Origin: Rhodothermia bacterium | Lineage (GTDB): Bacteria > Bacteroidota > Rhodothermia > Rhodothermales > UBA2364 | Length of the DNA: 64,000 bases | NCBI GenBank assembly: GCA_017303715.1 | Contig: JAFLBZ010000010.1 | Span: 1-64,000 of the forward strand | Direction: 5' to 3' | Shown here: positions 18,434 through 27,672 of the stretch, one piece after another | Numbering within the stretch: position 1 is the first letter of the stretch | Layout of the letters: each line of letters begins with the position of its first letter | Made by a program: the position numbers and the translations under genes | The notes under the pieces: model-generated | The model's input: only the letters and a program-made list of their open reading frames with translations | What the model was told of the DNA's origin: nothing | Databases searched by the model: none

Positions 18434-19729
18434 TCAGTACCGTATGATCGTCTGTTCGCGTGCGGGACCTGTTGAAACCAATCGAATAGGGACTCCGACA
18501 AAGGTTTCAACAAACGCGAGGTAGTTTCGGGCGGCTTCTGGTAGCGCTTCGTAAGTTTTCACTGCGCTAATGTCTTCTTTCCACCCTTCATAGTCGGTAA
18601 ATTCCGGCACAACACGCGCCAACGTTTGGAGTTCACTGGGGAACCGGGAAGACACTTTATCATCGTATCGGTAGGCAACAGCAGCTTGCACGGTTTCTAA
18701 ACCCGAAAGCACATCCAATTTTGTGATGGCCAGTTCCGTCAAGCCATTGATCATGGCGGTATATTTAAGCGCGACCAAATCCAACCAACCCGTTCTACGC
18801 GGGCGACCCGTCGTTGCCCCAAATTCGTGCCCTACACGTCGGATTTCTTCGCCCAATTCATTTTCCAATTCCGTTGGGAAAGGGCCATTGCCCACACGGG
18901 TGGCATAGGCTTTTGCTATTCCAATTACGCGATTAATGGCAGTTGGCGGGACACCCAATCCGGTACAACACCCACCCACTGTTGGGTGGCTGGAGGTTAC
19001 ATACGGGTACGTCCCAAAGTCCACATCCAATAATGCACCTTGTGCGCCTTCTGCCAAGATGTTTTTGCCCTCTTTTAAGGCCACATTCAGGTATGCAGCG
19101 GTATCGGTGACATATGGGTCAATCAATTTATCAAACTCCACGTACTCTTCGATGATTTGATTCACGCTTAAGCCTTCGGATCCATAAAGGTGTTTGAGCA
19201 GGGCATTTTTTTCTTCGATGGCATTTTTCAGCTTTTGCGCCAAGACATCGCGGTTCAACAAATCCACGACACGAATCCCAGAACGTGCAAATTTATCCAC
19301 ATACGCCGGCCCGATACCACGCCCTGTTGTTCCGATGGCCGCACCACCAGAAGAACGCTCTTTGGCTTGGTCTAATGCCTTGTGATAGGGCATGATGAGA
19401 TGGGCATTGTGCGAGATAAAAAGCCGGCCCTCTACCTTGTAGCCCAATTCTTGGATCATACGAATCTCATCCATCACTGCCACCGGATCAATTACCACCC
19501 CATTTCCGATGACACAAGCAACCTCTTCCTGAAAGATTCCACTTGGGACCAAATGCAAGACAAATTTTTGTTGGACTTTTGTTTTTTCGTCTGTCCAAAT
19601 AATGGTATGTCCGGCATTTGCTCCGCCCTGATACCGAGCTACAATTTCACAGTTTTTGCTGAGCAAGTCCACCAATTTTCCTTTCCCTTCGTCGCCCCAT
19701 TGCGCTCCTATAACAACCGAAACAGGCAT
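18434..19729 (-). CDS. purA: Adenylosuccinate synthetase
   Basis: Catalyses the GTP-dependent condensation of IMP with aspartate, the first committed step to AMP. The 431 residues contain the N-terminal P-loop-like GAQWGDEGKGKLVD (about 7-20) with the catalytic Asp and the following region with the catalytic His of the GHT context. GTTGRGIGPAY near 130-140 (the IMP site) and the Arg-rich GATTGRPRRTGWLD block near 300 are also present. Length and motifs are standard. It is a single-gene transcript between two clear terminators. Confidence 0.97.
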   Translation of the reverse strand: MPVSVVIGAQWGDEGKGKLVDLLSKNCEIVARYQGGANAGHTIIWTDEKTKVQQKFVLHLVPSGIFQEEVACVIGNGVVIDPVAVMDEIRMIQELGYKVEGRLFISHNAHLIMPYHKALDQAKERSSGGAAIGTTGRGIGPAYVDKFARSGIRVVDLLNRDVLAQKLKNAIEEKNALLKHLYGSEGLSVNQIIEEYVEFDKLIDPYVTDTAAYLNVALKEGKNILAEGAQGALLDVDFGTYPYVTSSHPTVGGCCTGLGVPPTAINRVIGIAKAYATRVGNGPFPTELENELGEEIRRVGHEFGATTGRPRRTGWLDLVALKYTAMINGLTELAITKLDVLSGLETVQAAVAYRYDDKVSSRFPSELQTLARVVPEFTDYEGWKEDISAVKTYEALPEAARNYLAFVETFVGVPIRLVSTGPAREQTIIRY

Positions 19730-19751
19730 TTTTTCTTGATTTGGAAGTGTT

Positions 19752-19792
19752 AAAAAAACAAAAAAGCATCACGGGTTTGCGTGCCGCGATGC
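19752..19792 (-). terminator. Rho-independent terminator after the STAS gene
   Basis: GCATCACGG (19766-19774) pairs with CCGCGATGC (19784-19792), one mismatch, 9-base loop. On the minus strand a long T tract follows (A runs at 19752-19765). It sits between the STAS gene and purA and separates their transcripts. Confidence 0.85.
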
Positions 19793-19851
19793 CTATAGGA
19801 GGATACAAAAATTCAAGGACTTTTACTGTAAAATTTCGGCATATCTTCGAC

Positions 19852-20181
19852 TTACGCCAAAGCCTCCTCGATACTCACGAAAGTCGTAAAAATGGCGTTC
19901 AGCTTGGTAAGGTGGATCAAGTTGCTAATTTTTTCGGGTACGCGACTTAGGCGTAGGTCTCCTCCACCATTTCGCATGGTAATGACCCCACTAATGAGCA
20001 TTCCAAGACCACTCGAATTCATAAAGGAGACATCTGCAAGGTCAGCTACAACTCTTTTTTCGCCCTCATCTAACAAGGAATGTAAGATTTCGTTTAGCCG
20101 AACGCCATCAGGGCCACCCATCGCAGAGCCATTAAGGAAGATGACAGTTCCCGACGATTGTTTTTCGATATTAAGTTCCAT
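19852..20181 (-). CDS. STAS-domain anti-sigma factor antagonist (SpoIIAA/RsbV-like)
   Basis: A 109-residue single STAS domain. The segment VSFMNSSGLGML (51-62) holds the conserved serine (Ser56) that a partner kinase phosphorylates in SpoIIAA/RsbV-type switches. These proteins release sigma factors or other targets from an anti-sigma kinase when unphosphorylated. No RsbW/SpoIIAB-like kinase or phosphatase gene is adjacent, so the partner must be elsewhere. It is monocistronic with its own terminator. Confidence 0.9.
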   Translation of the reverse strand: MELNIEKQSSGTVIFLNGSAMGGPDGVRLNEILHSLLDEGEKRVVADLADVSFMNSSGLGMLISGVITMRNGGGDLRLSRVPEKISNLIHLTKLNAIFTTFVSIEEALA

Positions 20182-20285
20182 AGGTATTTTGAGTTAGAGA
20201 CTAAACATACGGCGATTATCGAAAGTTGTTTAGACCTTATTTGTTTATTTTCGGTTAAGAGGCTCAACCCATTTTTATTTGTTCA

Positions 20286-21371
20286 TCAACCAATACGACG
20301 CTCCCGAATTCCGCCAACCATCAGCCAAAGAAGCATTAGAACGGTAAGTGGGAGGGCGAAGTACCAGAATGCCGCTTGGAACGTGTGTAAATCGGTTTTG
20401 TCTGGGCCAGTTGCCAAGATAAGGTAAACCGTATAGGCAATATAATAACAGAAAAAAACTGCACCTCGGACGCGCGTGATGGTTTTTCCTGCAAAGAAAA
20501 TCGGGAAGCAGGCCAATGCAACCGCAATCATGACGGGAATATCGAACGCCAAAGCCGATGGTGAAACCGCAAGATTTTTTGGCGAGATAAGACCGGAAAA
20601 GCCAAGCACCGCCAATATATTAAAAATATTGCTCCCGATAACATTGCCTACGGCGATATCTCGTTCCCCTTTAAGCGTTGCGGCAACCGATGTAGCGACT
20701 TCTGGAAGAGAAGTCCCAATGGCGACGATTGTTAAACCGATCACCAATTCAGAAACGCCCATCCAGCGTGCAATCTCGGTTGCTGAAGTCACGAGCCAAT
20801 TAGACCCCAAGATCAGCAAGACTAAACCAACCGCGATCCAGCCAAGATTTACCCACAACGTGCCTTGTTTTTCCTTTGGGAACTCGGCTTCGATCTCCGT
20901 CCCCAAGGCGCTGCTTTTTTCTTTTCGGCTTTGGTAAACCTGAAACCAAGTATATCCAACTGCACCCATTGCTAAAATCACAGCATCTATTTTTCCCAAA
21001 ACGCCATCCATTGATAAGAGATACAATAAAACGGAAGCACCAATCATGACAGGAACATCAATGCGGATGAGTTGGGTATGAACGATAAGGGGCGAAATCA
21101 ACGCCGAAACACCCAGAATAAACAACACATTAAAAATATTACTCCCAACCACATTACCAATGCTTATATCTGCTGCTCCCGCATATGCGGCCATCGTACT
21201 CACGGTAAATTCGGGCATACTTGTCCCATAGGCCACAATCGTCAGGCCAATGATAATCGGCGAAATACCCAAGGAGAGGGCCAGATTGGAAGCACCCTTG
21301 ACCAAAAAATCGGCACCAAAAACCAAAAGTGCCAATCCTGCAGCCAGCATTAAAAACGTTAAAAGTGTCAT
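20286..21371 (-). CDS. Calcium/sodium antiporter, CaCA family (YrbG type)
   Basis: An inner-membrane cation exchanger with the two inverted alpha repeats typical of the CaCA superfamily. GTSMPE at 49-54 followed by GNVVGSNIFN at 72-81 is mirrored by GTSLPE at 219-224 and GNVIGSNIFN at 242-251. The acidic residues of these motifs bind the cation. About ten hydrophobic helices are visible, with a hydrophilic loop near 148-172 between the halves. At 361 residues it is slightly longer than E. coli YrbG. Ion specificity (Ca2+ or another cation against Na+ or H+) cannot be told from sequence. Confidence 0.92.
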   Translation of the reverse strand: MTLLTFLMLAAGLALLVFGADFLVKGASNLALSLGISPIIIGLTIVAYGTSMPEFTVSTMAAYAGAADISIGNVVGSNIFNVLFILGVSALISPLIVHTQLIRIDVPVMIGASVLLYLLSMDGVLGKIDAVILAMGAVGYTWFQVYQSRKEKSSALGTEIEAEFPKEKQGTLWVNLGWIAVGLVLLILGSNWLVTSATEIARWMGVSELVIGLTIVAIGTSLPEVATSVAATLKGERDIAVGNVIGSNIFNILAVLGFSGLISPKNLAVSPSALAFDIPVMIAVALACFPIFFAGKTITRVRGAVFFCYYIAYTVYLILATGPDKTDLHTFQAAFWYFALPLTVLMLLWLMVGGIRERRIG

Positions 21372-21396
21372 AGGGTCTTTTGTTTAGGTTTAACAG

Positions 21397-21442
21397 AAAA
21401 ACGCTGAGAAGTGGCCGCAGATAAACAACCACTCCCAGCGTT
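21397..21442 (-). terminator. Rho-independent terminator after secF
   Basis: An imperfect long stem is formed by AACGCTGAGAAGTGG (21400-21414) and CCACTCCCAGCGTT (21429-21442). On the minus strand it is followed by TTTTCTG. It lies 27 bases beyond the secF stop and before the antiporter gene start. Confidence 0.75.
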
Positions 21443-21468
21443 ATTAAACATTTCCAAAAACGTAACCT

Positions 21469-22386
21469 TTATTTACTGCCTTTACGCAACTTCAGGTCTA
21501 AGACCAATGCAGAGGCAACATAAACCGAAGAATAGGTTCCGAAAAGGATTCCGACGCTCATTGCAAAGGCAAAACCACGGATGGTTTCTCCACCAAAGAA
21601 AAAGAGCACCACCGCAGAAAACAACGTCGTCATGGAGGTAATCATGGTTCTGCTCAAGGTGCTGTTCATGGCCTTGTTCATGATATTATAGAAACTTTCG
21701 CTCTTCAGATCGTGCATGTATTCCCGCACGCGGTCAAATACGATCACCGTATCGTTCACAGAATACCCTACAATCGTCAAAAACGCCGCAATGATGGTTT
21801 GGTCTATCTGGAGCGGAATAGGGAGAATACCATTCAGCAAGGAAAACAAACCCAGCGTTATGGTAACGTCGTGGAAGGTTGCCGCCATCGCACCAACGCC
21901 AAATTGCCAACCACCATACGAGTAAAAGCGGATCAAGATATACACAAAGATCATGATTAAGGCAGCGACTACCGAATAAATCCCAGCTTGGCGCATGTCT
22001 TCCGCGAAGCGTGGTCCAACCACATCAGCCCCCACCATTTTTGCCTTTGCAGAAGGATACACTTGGTTAATGGTCTTGATGGTGGCCTCTTCTTGTTGTG
22101 CATTTCCTTCCGATGCAACGGAACGCACCAAAATATCGGAACCGCCATAGGCTTTCACCTCCACTTCAGATCCCAAAACAGGCACTAATGCAGCTTTGAT
22201 ACGGTTTACGTCAACGGTTCCGGCCACCTCAACAACCATTTCTTTACCGCCCTTAAAATCAATCCCTACCGCTAAACCGCGTACCACCAACGAAACAATG
22301 GCAATTCCGGTAATCACAAGCGAGAAAATGTACGCTTGCTTCCGATAGGCCATGAAGTCAAAATTTAGATTATGTAGAAGTCTCAT
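21469..22386 (-). CDS. secF: Protein translocase subunit SecF
   Basis: SecF works with SecD to pull secreted proteins across the inner membrane using the ion gradient. The 305 residues show six membrane helices: the first near 17-37, a periplasmic loop, then five helices in the C-terminal half. Family motifs include GIDFKGG near 46-52 and the VGYSVNDTVIVFDRVRE block near 205-221. It is encoded 67 bases after secD on the same strand. In many Bacteroidia the two are one fused protein, so separate genes are a taxonomic hint. Confidence 0.95.
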   Translation of the reverse strand: MRLLHNLNFDFMAYRKQAYIFSLVITGIAIVSLVVRGLAVGIDFKGGKEMVVEVAGTVDVNRIKAALVPVLGSEVEVKAYGGSDILVRSVASEGNAQQEEATIKTINQVYPSAKAKMVGADVVGPRFAEDMRQAGIYSVVAALIMIFVYILIRFYSYGGWQFGVGAMAATFHDVTITLGLFSLLNGILPIPLQIDQTIIAAFLTIVGYSVNDTVIVFDRVREYMHDLKSESFYNIMNKAMNSTLSRTMITSMTTLFSAVVLFFFGGETIRGFAFAMSVGILFGTYSSVYVASALVLDLKLRKGSK

Positions 22387-22453
22387 TTTTTTAAAAACTT
22401 TGAGTCAAAATAAAAATGTGAGGTCGTTCAATTCAGCATAAAACACTGAACGA

Positions 22454-24208
22454 TCAACCATAAGAAACGGTACGTTTTCCATCACCAGAGTACCACTCTA
22501 TAAACATGCGTGTAACCACCAAAGAGGTAAACAACGTGGTTGCAATACCCGCCATTAGGGTGACGGCAAAGCCTTTAATGGGACCAATCCCAAACGAATA
22601 CAAAATGGCTGCCGAAAGGAAGGTGGTGATGTTGGAGTCCAAGATAGCCGATAAGGCTTTGGCATAACCATCGTGAACAGCCAATTTATAGTTCTTTCCG
22701 TGGTCTAATTCTTCGCGGATCCGCTCAAAAACCAATACGTTGGCATCCACCGCCATACCCATCGTCAGTACAATACCGGCAATCCCCGGCAAAGTGAGGG
22801 TGGCGCTGAAGGATGCCAAAATACCAAAGAGAAACAATACGTTTAAGATCAGTGCAATAACGGCAAACACGCCACCCAAACGGTAATAGAACATCATAAA
22901 AAGACCAATCACAATAAAGCTAATGATGACAGACCATTTCCCGGCCTCGATAGATGCCGCACCAAGGCTTGGGCCAACGGTACGCTCTTGTACGATGGTC
23001 ACAGGTGCAGGTAAGGAACCAGACTGCAACACCGTCACCAAGTCTTTTGCCTCTTCCACATTGCCCATTCCGTTAATGGAAGTGCGGCCACCCGGGATTT
23101 TCTCATTGATCACTGGGTATGAATAGACCACGTTGTCCATTGTGATGGCCACTTGCTTGCCAACGTTGGCCCCGGTCAATCGCGACCAAATGCCTGCACC
23201 TTCACTGTCCATCGTCAGGGAAACTTCTGGCGCATTGGTAAACTGGTCAAATTGGGTATCCGCATTGGTGATATAGTCCCCTTTAAGTTCAACTTTTGAC
23301 CGTACTGCCAAATAGTTATACACTTCTTTTCCGGGTTCGCCACTGGGCTGAACGGCCCACATCGGTACAACGCCAGCCGGCATCATAGCGCGTACTTCCG
23401 GACGACGAAACATCGCGGCAACTTTGGCGGTGTCTTTTTGGGCGGCAACCCCAAAAGTGGTTCCTCCGACTGGTGTAAAGATGGCCAAAAGTGGGTTTTT
23501 AGTATTGTCCGTTTTAGGGGTTTCTTTTTTGGTCGTGTCTGCTTTTGCCGCTTTAGAGGTATCGGCTGGGGTTGCTTTACCACCGTCACGGAAGAAGGCC
23601 ACAATTTTTTCGAGTGAGGTGGCCACTTCGTTTTGATCCGCCATGAGGTGGAACTGAAGTTGTGCTGTTCCCCGCAAGAGTTTCCGAACCCGATCCGCAT
23701 TTGCCACGCCCGGCAATTCTACCGAGATACGGCGCGTCCCTTGCTTGACGATAGAAGGCTCTGCCACCCCGAAACGGTCCACACGGTCGCGCACAATTTT
23801 AATTGCCGCATCCATAGCCTTATCCGCTTGGGTATTCAAGTAGGTTTGGATTTCGGCATTGGTAGATTTGCGGGTAATGCCTTCGTCGGTATTACGGAAA
23901 TAGCGAGAGAGCCGCACATTGGCATCGCGTTTTTCAAATTCTTGGACAAATGTTGCAATCACATCTACATCACTCGTTTTAGCATTGGCCCCAGCTGCCC
24001 GCAGTACTTTATCGAACTGCTCATCGCGGTCGGTTGCCAAATCACGGACAAGGGCTTCCAGCCCCACCTCTAAGGTCACTTGCATCCCGCCCTGAAGGTC
24101 AAGACCAAGATTTAAGGGGCGCTCATTTTTCGTTACTGGATAAATCAGATAAAACAATGCGATCAGGAGAAAGCCAAGTGTCGCATATAGTTTAAAACCA
24201 CCTTTCAT
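22454..24208 (-). CDS. secD: Protein translocase subunit SecD
   Basis: Partner of SecF in the SecDF accessory complex of the Sec translocon. The start is placed at the ATG giving MKGGFKLYATLGF, because the first membrane helix begins directly there; an upstream GTG would add 28 residues of no family character. LGLDLQGG lies at 34-41, the large periplasmic P1 domain fills about 45-410, and five helices follow with VLTMGMAVDANVLVFERIREEL. A low-complexity Lys/Thr/Ala-rich insert (about 209-240) interrupts P1. 584 residues with this start. secF follows. Confidence 0.94.
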   Translation of the reverse strand: MKGGFKLYATLGFLLIALFYLIYPVTKNERPLNLGLDLQGGMQVTLEVGLEALVRDLATDRDEQFDKVLRAAGANAKTSDVDVIATFVQEFEKRDANVRLSRYFRNTDEGITRKSTNAEIQTYLNTQADKAMDAAIKIVRDRVDRFGVAEPSIVKQGTRRISVELPGVANADRVRKLLRGTAQLQFHLMADQNEVATSLEKIVAFFRDGGKATPADTSKAAKADTTKKETPKTDNTKNPLLAIFTPVGGTTFGVAAQKDTAKVAAMFRRPEVRAMMPAGVVPMWAVQPSGEPGKEVYNYLAVRSKVELKGDYITNADTQFDQFTNAPEVSLTMDSEGAGIWSRLTGANVGKQVAITMDNVVYSYPVINEKIPGGRTSINGMGNVEEAKDLVTVLQSGSLPAPVTIVQERTVGPSLGAASIEAGKWSVIISFIVIGLFMMFYYRLGGVFAVIALILNVLFLFGILASFSATLTLPGIAGIVLTMGMAVDANVLVFERIREELDHGKNYKLAVHDGYAKALSAILDSNITTFLSAAILYSFGIGPIKGFAVTLMAGIATTLFTSLVVTRMFIEWYSGDGKRTVSYG

Positions 24209-24328
24209 AAGGATTTGTTTTTTATGGTTTATAAAGATTAATGACAGCATGAAGTAGATCTGCTCTTGCCGATCTACCAAATACGCATACACAATGGGAA
24301 TTTTAAGACAAACGAAAGAGAAAACGAA

Positions 24329-24877
24329 CTAAGGCCCCATCGGGCAAATGTCGTGGGTGTCCAAATGTGGTGAAGGGGGTAAGAAATAAACTTGCTCCAC
24401 AAGTTGTACATTTGCCATCATGTGAGTATGCTTTGGCAAAACTTGGGATTGCAGCACCGCGAGAAGGCGGCTAAGGGGTAGATATTTAATGACCCCGATA
24501 TCGGAAAGGGAAGCCTGAATGGGTGGCGGCTGGGCTGAAAACCCGAAAAGTCGCGACTTTAATTGAAAAAGAACAAGTTCATCTGGCTGCGAAAGCGGCA
24601 AATCCAACAGCGATGGCGCAACGTCAAGCCGGCGCAACGAATGGATAAACCCAAGCAAAAAGGCATCAGTTGTTTCGGGGTTTTGCGCAACGGATTCCGA
24701 GATGGCTTTTTGAATTAGAAACTTGCCTTCTGGATTTAACTCGGCGGAGAGCCATTGTACCCGCTGTTCTGCACTCTGTCCTGCAAGTGCAAAGGGAACA
24801 CCCAACGGCGATGCAAGCCCGACCAAAAGCAGGACAATACAAAGTTGATGGTATTTGTTTCCGGAAAAGAAGGACAT
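24329..24877 (-). CDS. Small exported protein of unknown function
   Basis: Not recognised. The 182-residue product has an N-terminal hydrophobic segment (13-30) ending LAG-Q, a plausible signal peptide. The rest is helical and leucine-rich, with two cysteines, one of them five residues from the C-terminus. It lies 120 bases upstream of the secD start on the same strand. No family motif was identified. Confidence 0.6.
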   Translation of the reverse strand: MSFFSGNKYHQLCIVLLLVGLASPLGVPFALAGQSAEQRVQWLSAELNPEGKFLIQKAISESVAQNPETTDAFLLGFIHSLRRLDVAPSLLDLPLSQPDELVLFQLKSRLFGFSAQPPPIQASLSDIGVIKYLPLSRLLAVLQSQVLPKHTHMMANVQLVEQVYFLPPSPHLDTHDICPMGP

Positions 24878-24968
24878 TAGAGGTTTTTATTCTGCCAAAA
24901 TAGCTTTATAAGATAAGGATTTTAGAAGTGTATTGCAATGCACTTCCCATTCAGTTTAACGCAAGCAG

Positions 24969-24992
24969 AAAAGGCCACCCAAAGGATAGCCT
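24969..24992 (-). terminator. Possible terminator after the response regulator gene
   Basis: AGGC (24972-24975) and GCCT (24989-24992) with inner CC/GG pairs form an interrupted stem. On the minus strand a short T run follows. Its position 35 bases past the regulator stop fits, but the stem is imperfect. Confidence 0.4.
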
Positions 24993-25026
24993 CTTGTACC
25001 TATTGGCGGAAGAGCGAATGGACAAA

Positions 25027-25671
25027 TTATTCGGACGACTCTACCCACTGAACCGCGTGCTTCATCAACTCGGCGGCGGAGGTGAGGCTTAGTTTATCCT
25101 TGATTCGGGTGCGGTACGACTCAACCGTTTTAGGGGAGATATGGAGCCGCTCTGCAATTTCTCCGGATTTATAGCCACGCCCCGTCATTTCAAAAATCTC
25201 CAATTCTCGGTCGCTTAGAATTTCTAACGGGGATTGTCCGATGGGGCGTCTGCCGGGCATCATACTTTGGATAAGGCGTTCATTGATGGCATCGCTAATG
25301 TAAATTCCACCACCTAAGATTTTCCGGATGGCCTCGATGATCACCTTTCGTGCCTCTACTTTCATGACATACCCTTTTGCCCCGCTACGAATAACGCGCT
25401 CGGCATACAGTTGCTCATCGTGTCGCGACATAACGAGCATTTTCAACGTTGGTTTTAAAGCAGACATATGTTTCACCAATTCAAGCCCACTCATACCGGG
25501 TAAAGATATATCCACAATCAATAAATCAACACGGTGTTTTTCAATGTTTTCCATGGCTTCCTCCGCACTCCCCGCCATGGCCACAATGTTAAAATCAGGC
25601 TGGCTTTCTAAGATCATGGCCAGTCCTTCCCGCATGAGCGGATGGTCATCAACAATAAACAGGTTATACAT
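25027..25671 (-). CDS. NarL/FixJ-family response regulator
   Basis: A 214-residue DNA-binding regulator. The receiver domain (1-120) has the acidic pair at 8-9, the phosphoacceptor Asp54 in LLIVDISLPGM and the conserved Lys in GYVMK near 107. A LuxR-type helix-turn-helix (about 148-205) contains LSDREL and GEIAERLHISPKTVESYRT. It begins 7 bases after the PAS histidine kinase gene, so the two form a two-component pair. Target genes are unknown; the four stress-protein genes lie just beyond the kinase start on the opposite strand. Confidence 0.94.
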   Translation of the reverse strand: MYNLFIVDDHPLMREGLAMILESQPDFNIVAMAGSAEEAMENIEKHRVDLLIVDISLPGMSGLELVKHMSALKPTLKMLVMSRHDEQLYAERVIRSGAKGYVMKVEARKVIIEAIRKILGGGIYISDAINERLIQSMMPGRRPIGQSPLEILSDRELEIFEMTGRGYKSGEIAERLHISPKTVESYRTRIKDKLSLTSAAELMKHAVQWVESSE

Positions 25672-25678
25672 ATATTGG

Positions 25679-27448
25679 TTAATTTGGGGGTGATGGTGAA
25701 TTTTCTAATTTAAGAACACCTGTACCAAGCGGTTGTGTGCAGGTTATGATGGTTCCTCCTTTCGAGGAATTGCGGATGTCTAAGGTTCCACCGATAAGGC
25801 GGGCACGGTAATTCATGATATGAACGCCCATCCCACGTTGTGTACTTTCGTGCGGGTAAAAACCAGAACCATTGTCTTTAATGCGCAAGCGCAGTTGGTC
25901 ACTACCGACCGCCAATTCCACATGTACTTGCGATGCTTTACCATGCTTTACAGCATTACTGATGGCCTCTTGAACTATACGGTAGAGGTGGATGGCACTT
26001 GGATCGGTATAGGTATCGTATTCGCCAAAAACCTCAAAGAAGCATTTGATCCGAAAGATTTGCTCGGCCTGATGGCAAAGGCGCTCCAATGCCGAAGCCA
26101 ATCCATACGCTTCGAGTTGAACGGGAACCAATCCTCGCGCCAAGAAGCGTGCAAAGGTATCGGCTTCTTCAAGGTGACGAACTATTTTTTGGGCTTCGTT
26201 CGTCAGTGGGTTTTTCTCACGTTCTAATTTCATGGCCAGATTGTCTGCCATTAGGCTCAAGGCCGTTAACATTTGTCCCAAACCATCATGCAGGTCTTGG
26301 CCGATATTGCGGCGTTCTTGTTCGCTAATTTGAAGGATTTCCTTTTCGAGTTGACGCTGTTTGGTAATGTCGCGTACAATACCGCTATAAATACGGCGGT
26401 TTTTGAGGACGACCTCGTTCACCGCCAGTTCCATTGGAAAAACAGAACCATCTCGGCGCAGCCCTTGTACTTCGCGCCCAATCCCAATAATTTTCCGGAT
26501 TCCGGTCGAGTGGTAATTGTTAAGGTACAGATCGTGTTCGCGTTTATAAGGGTCTGGCATCAGCATTCGGATATTTTGCCCGATGACTTCCTCCGGCGAA
26601 TAATTAAAGATTTTGGCAGCAGCAGGATTAAAAGACTCTATTACGCCATGCTCGTTGATGGTAATTATCCCGCTAATGGTAGATTCCAAAATGGCATTTG
26701 CCCTTGCTTCCATATCGTAGAGGGCGGCTTCGGTACTCCGCTGGCTTGATACATTCTCGACCAATAAAACATGGCTTGTTCCTTCTGTACCAATGGCAGC
26801 TTCACTACAAGTCACTTTGACGATCAATTCCTCGCCCTTTTTATGAAGACCCTTTACCTCATTGCCCCGTAGCAGGAAGGATTTTCGGGTTGTAGGTTCC
26901 GAGATTTGGGGTAGGATTTTCTGGATTAAAGATCCTCTCAGTTCATCTTTTGAAAAGCCAAACATTAATTCCGCAATGCCATTACACCACAAGATCTCGT
27001 CCTGACCCGATAACTCAAAAATGCCTAAAGGGAGTGTATTGTAGAACTTGAGTTGCTCCTTAACCAATCGTCCATGATTTTCATGAGAGGCTTTTAGCTT
27101 TCTTAAACGTAAGATTTTTTTTAGTTTAACACTCAATACATTTTCGGTTGTGGGCTTTATCAAAAAAGCATCTAAGCCATTGTCAACCAATTTCATCAAA
27201 AGTGGGTCTGTATCGGGAGGAAGAATCCCCAATAGCACAACAGGCCGGAGGGATTGCGCTTGTTTTATCATGTTTTCCGCCGCGTGTGGGTTTGGGATCT
27301 CCACAATCAGAATGTCCGGAGGCGTAGTCTCTAAAGCAGAAAATGCAGGTAAGCGGGATATAACGGTTAGCTCGTCGTTGGAGGAACCTAACGCCCGCTC
27401 TACTTGTTCGATAAAAGCAGATGATGTGCTAAAAAGCCAAATTTGCAT
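25679..27448 (-). CDS. PAS-domain histidine kinase with an N-terminal pseudo-receiver
   Basis: The start chosen is the ATG with AAGGA four bases upstream; a TTG eleven codons earlier has no such support. In the 589-residue product, residues 1-115 form a receiver-like domain whose usual phosphoacceptor position is Glu50 (ILIVEIP), so it cannot be phosphorylated normally. PAS domains follow at about 131-235 and 247-365. The second is of FixL-like type, with LMPDPYKREHD and a GREVQGLRRDGSVFPMEL block. A HisKA_3 dimerisation helix carries His387 in QDLHDGLGQ, and an HATPase domain closes the protein. No membrane helices are seen, so it is a soluble sensor. It is paired with the regulator gene downstream. 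Confidence 0.93.
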   Translation of the reverse strand: MQIWLFSTSSAFIEQVERALGSSNDELTVISRLPAFSALETTPPDILIVEIPNPHAAENMIKQAQSLRPVVLLGILPPDTDPLLMKLVDNGLDAFLIKPTTENVLSVKLKKILRLRKLKASHENHGRLVKEQLKFYNTLPLGIFELSGQDEILWCNGIAELMFGFSKDELRGSLIQKILPQISEPTTRKSFLLRGNEVKGLHKKGEELIVKVTCSEAAIGTEGTSHVLLVENVSSQRSTEAALYDMEARANAILESTISGIITINEHGVIESFNPAAAKIFNYSPEEVIGQNIRMLMPDPYKREHDLYLNNYHSTGIRKIIGIGREVQGLRRDGSVFPMELAVNEVVLKNRRIYSGIVRDITKQRQLEKEILQISEQERRNIGQDLHDGLGQMLTALSLMADNLAMKLEREKNPLTNEAQKIVRHLEEADTFARFLARGLVPVQLEAYGLASALERLCHQAEQIFRIKCFFEVFGEYDTYTDPSAIHLYRIVQEAISNAVKHGKASQVHVELAVGSDQLRLRIKDNGSGFYPHESTQRGMGVHIMNYRARLIGGTLDIRNSSKGGTIITCTQPLGTGVLKLENSPSPPN

Positions 27449-27631
27449 AAATTTCCTTGATAAAAAACCTCCATTGATCAACTTGTTTTAAGATAAGTTG
27501 AGACTACTTCCTTCTTTGTAAGCATTTCTCTTACACCCTTGCCCAAATTACCCTACAAATAACAACCAATGAAGTGGGCATGAATGCACAAGGCATTGCC
27601 CACATAAGCACATCATACACTTTGATTAATT

Positions 27632-27660
27632 TTGATTAGAGGAAAAACCGTTCATTTTAT
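27632..27660 (+). promoter_or_regulatory. Possible promoter of the first universal stress gene
   Basis: TTGATT (27632-27637) and TTTTAT (27655-27660) are exactly 17 bases apart. The ATG follows 12 bases after the -10 element, so the leader would be only a few bases long. Spacing is ideal but the -10 sequence is mediocre. Confidence 0.35.
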
Positions 27661-27672
27661 TTCGATATTACA

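Noticed and set aside
24209-24292. Upstream GTG start adding 28 residues to SecD
   Set aside because: The added residues have no family character and would precede the first membrane helix; the internal ATG fits SecD exactly.
27449-27481. TTG start eleven codons upstream of the PAS kinase ATG
   Set aside because: The ATG has an AAGGA four bases upstream; the TTG has none.
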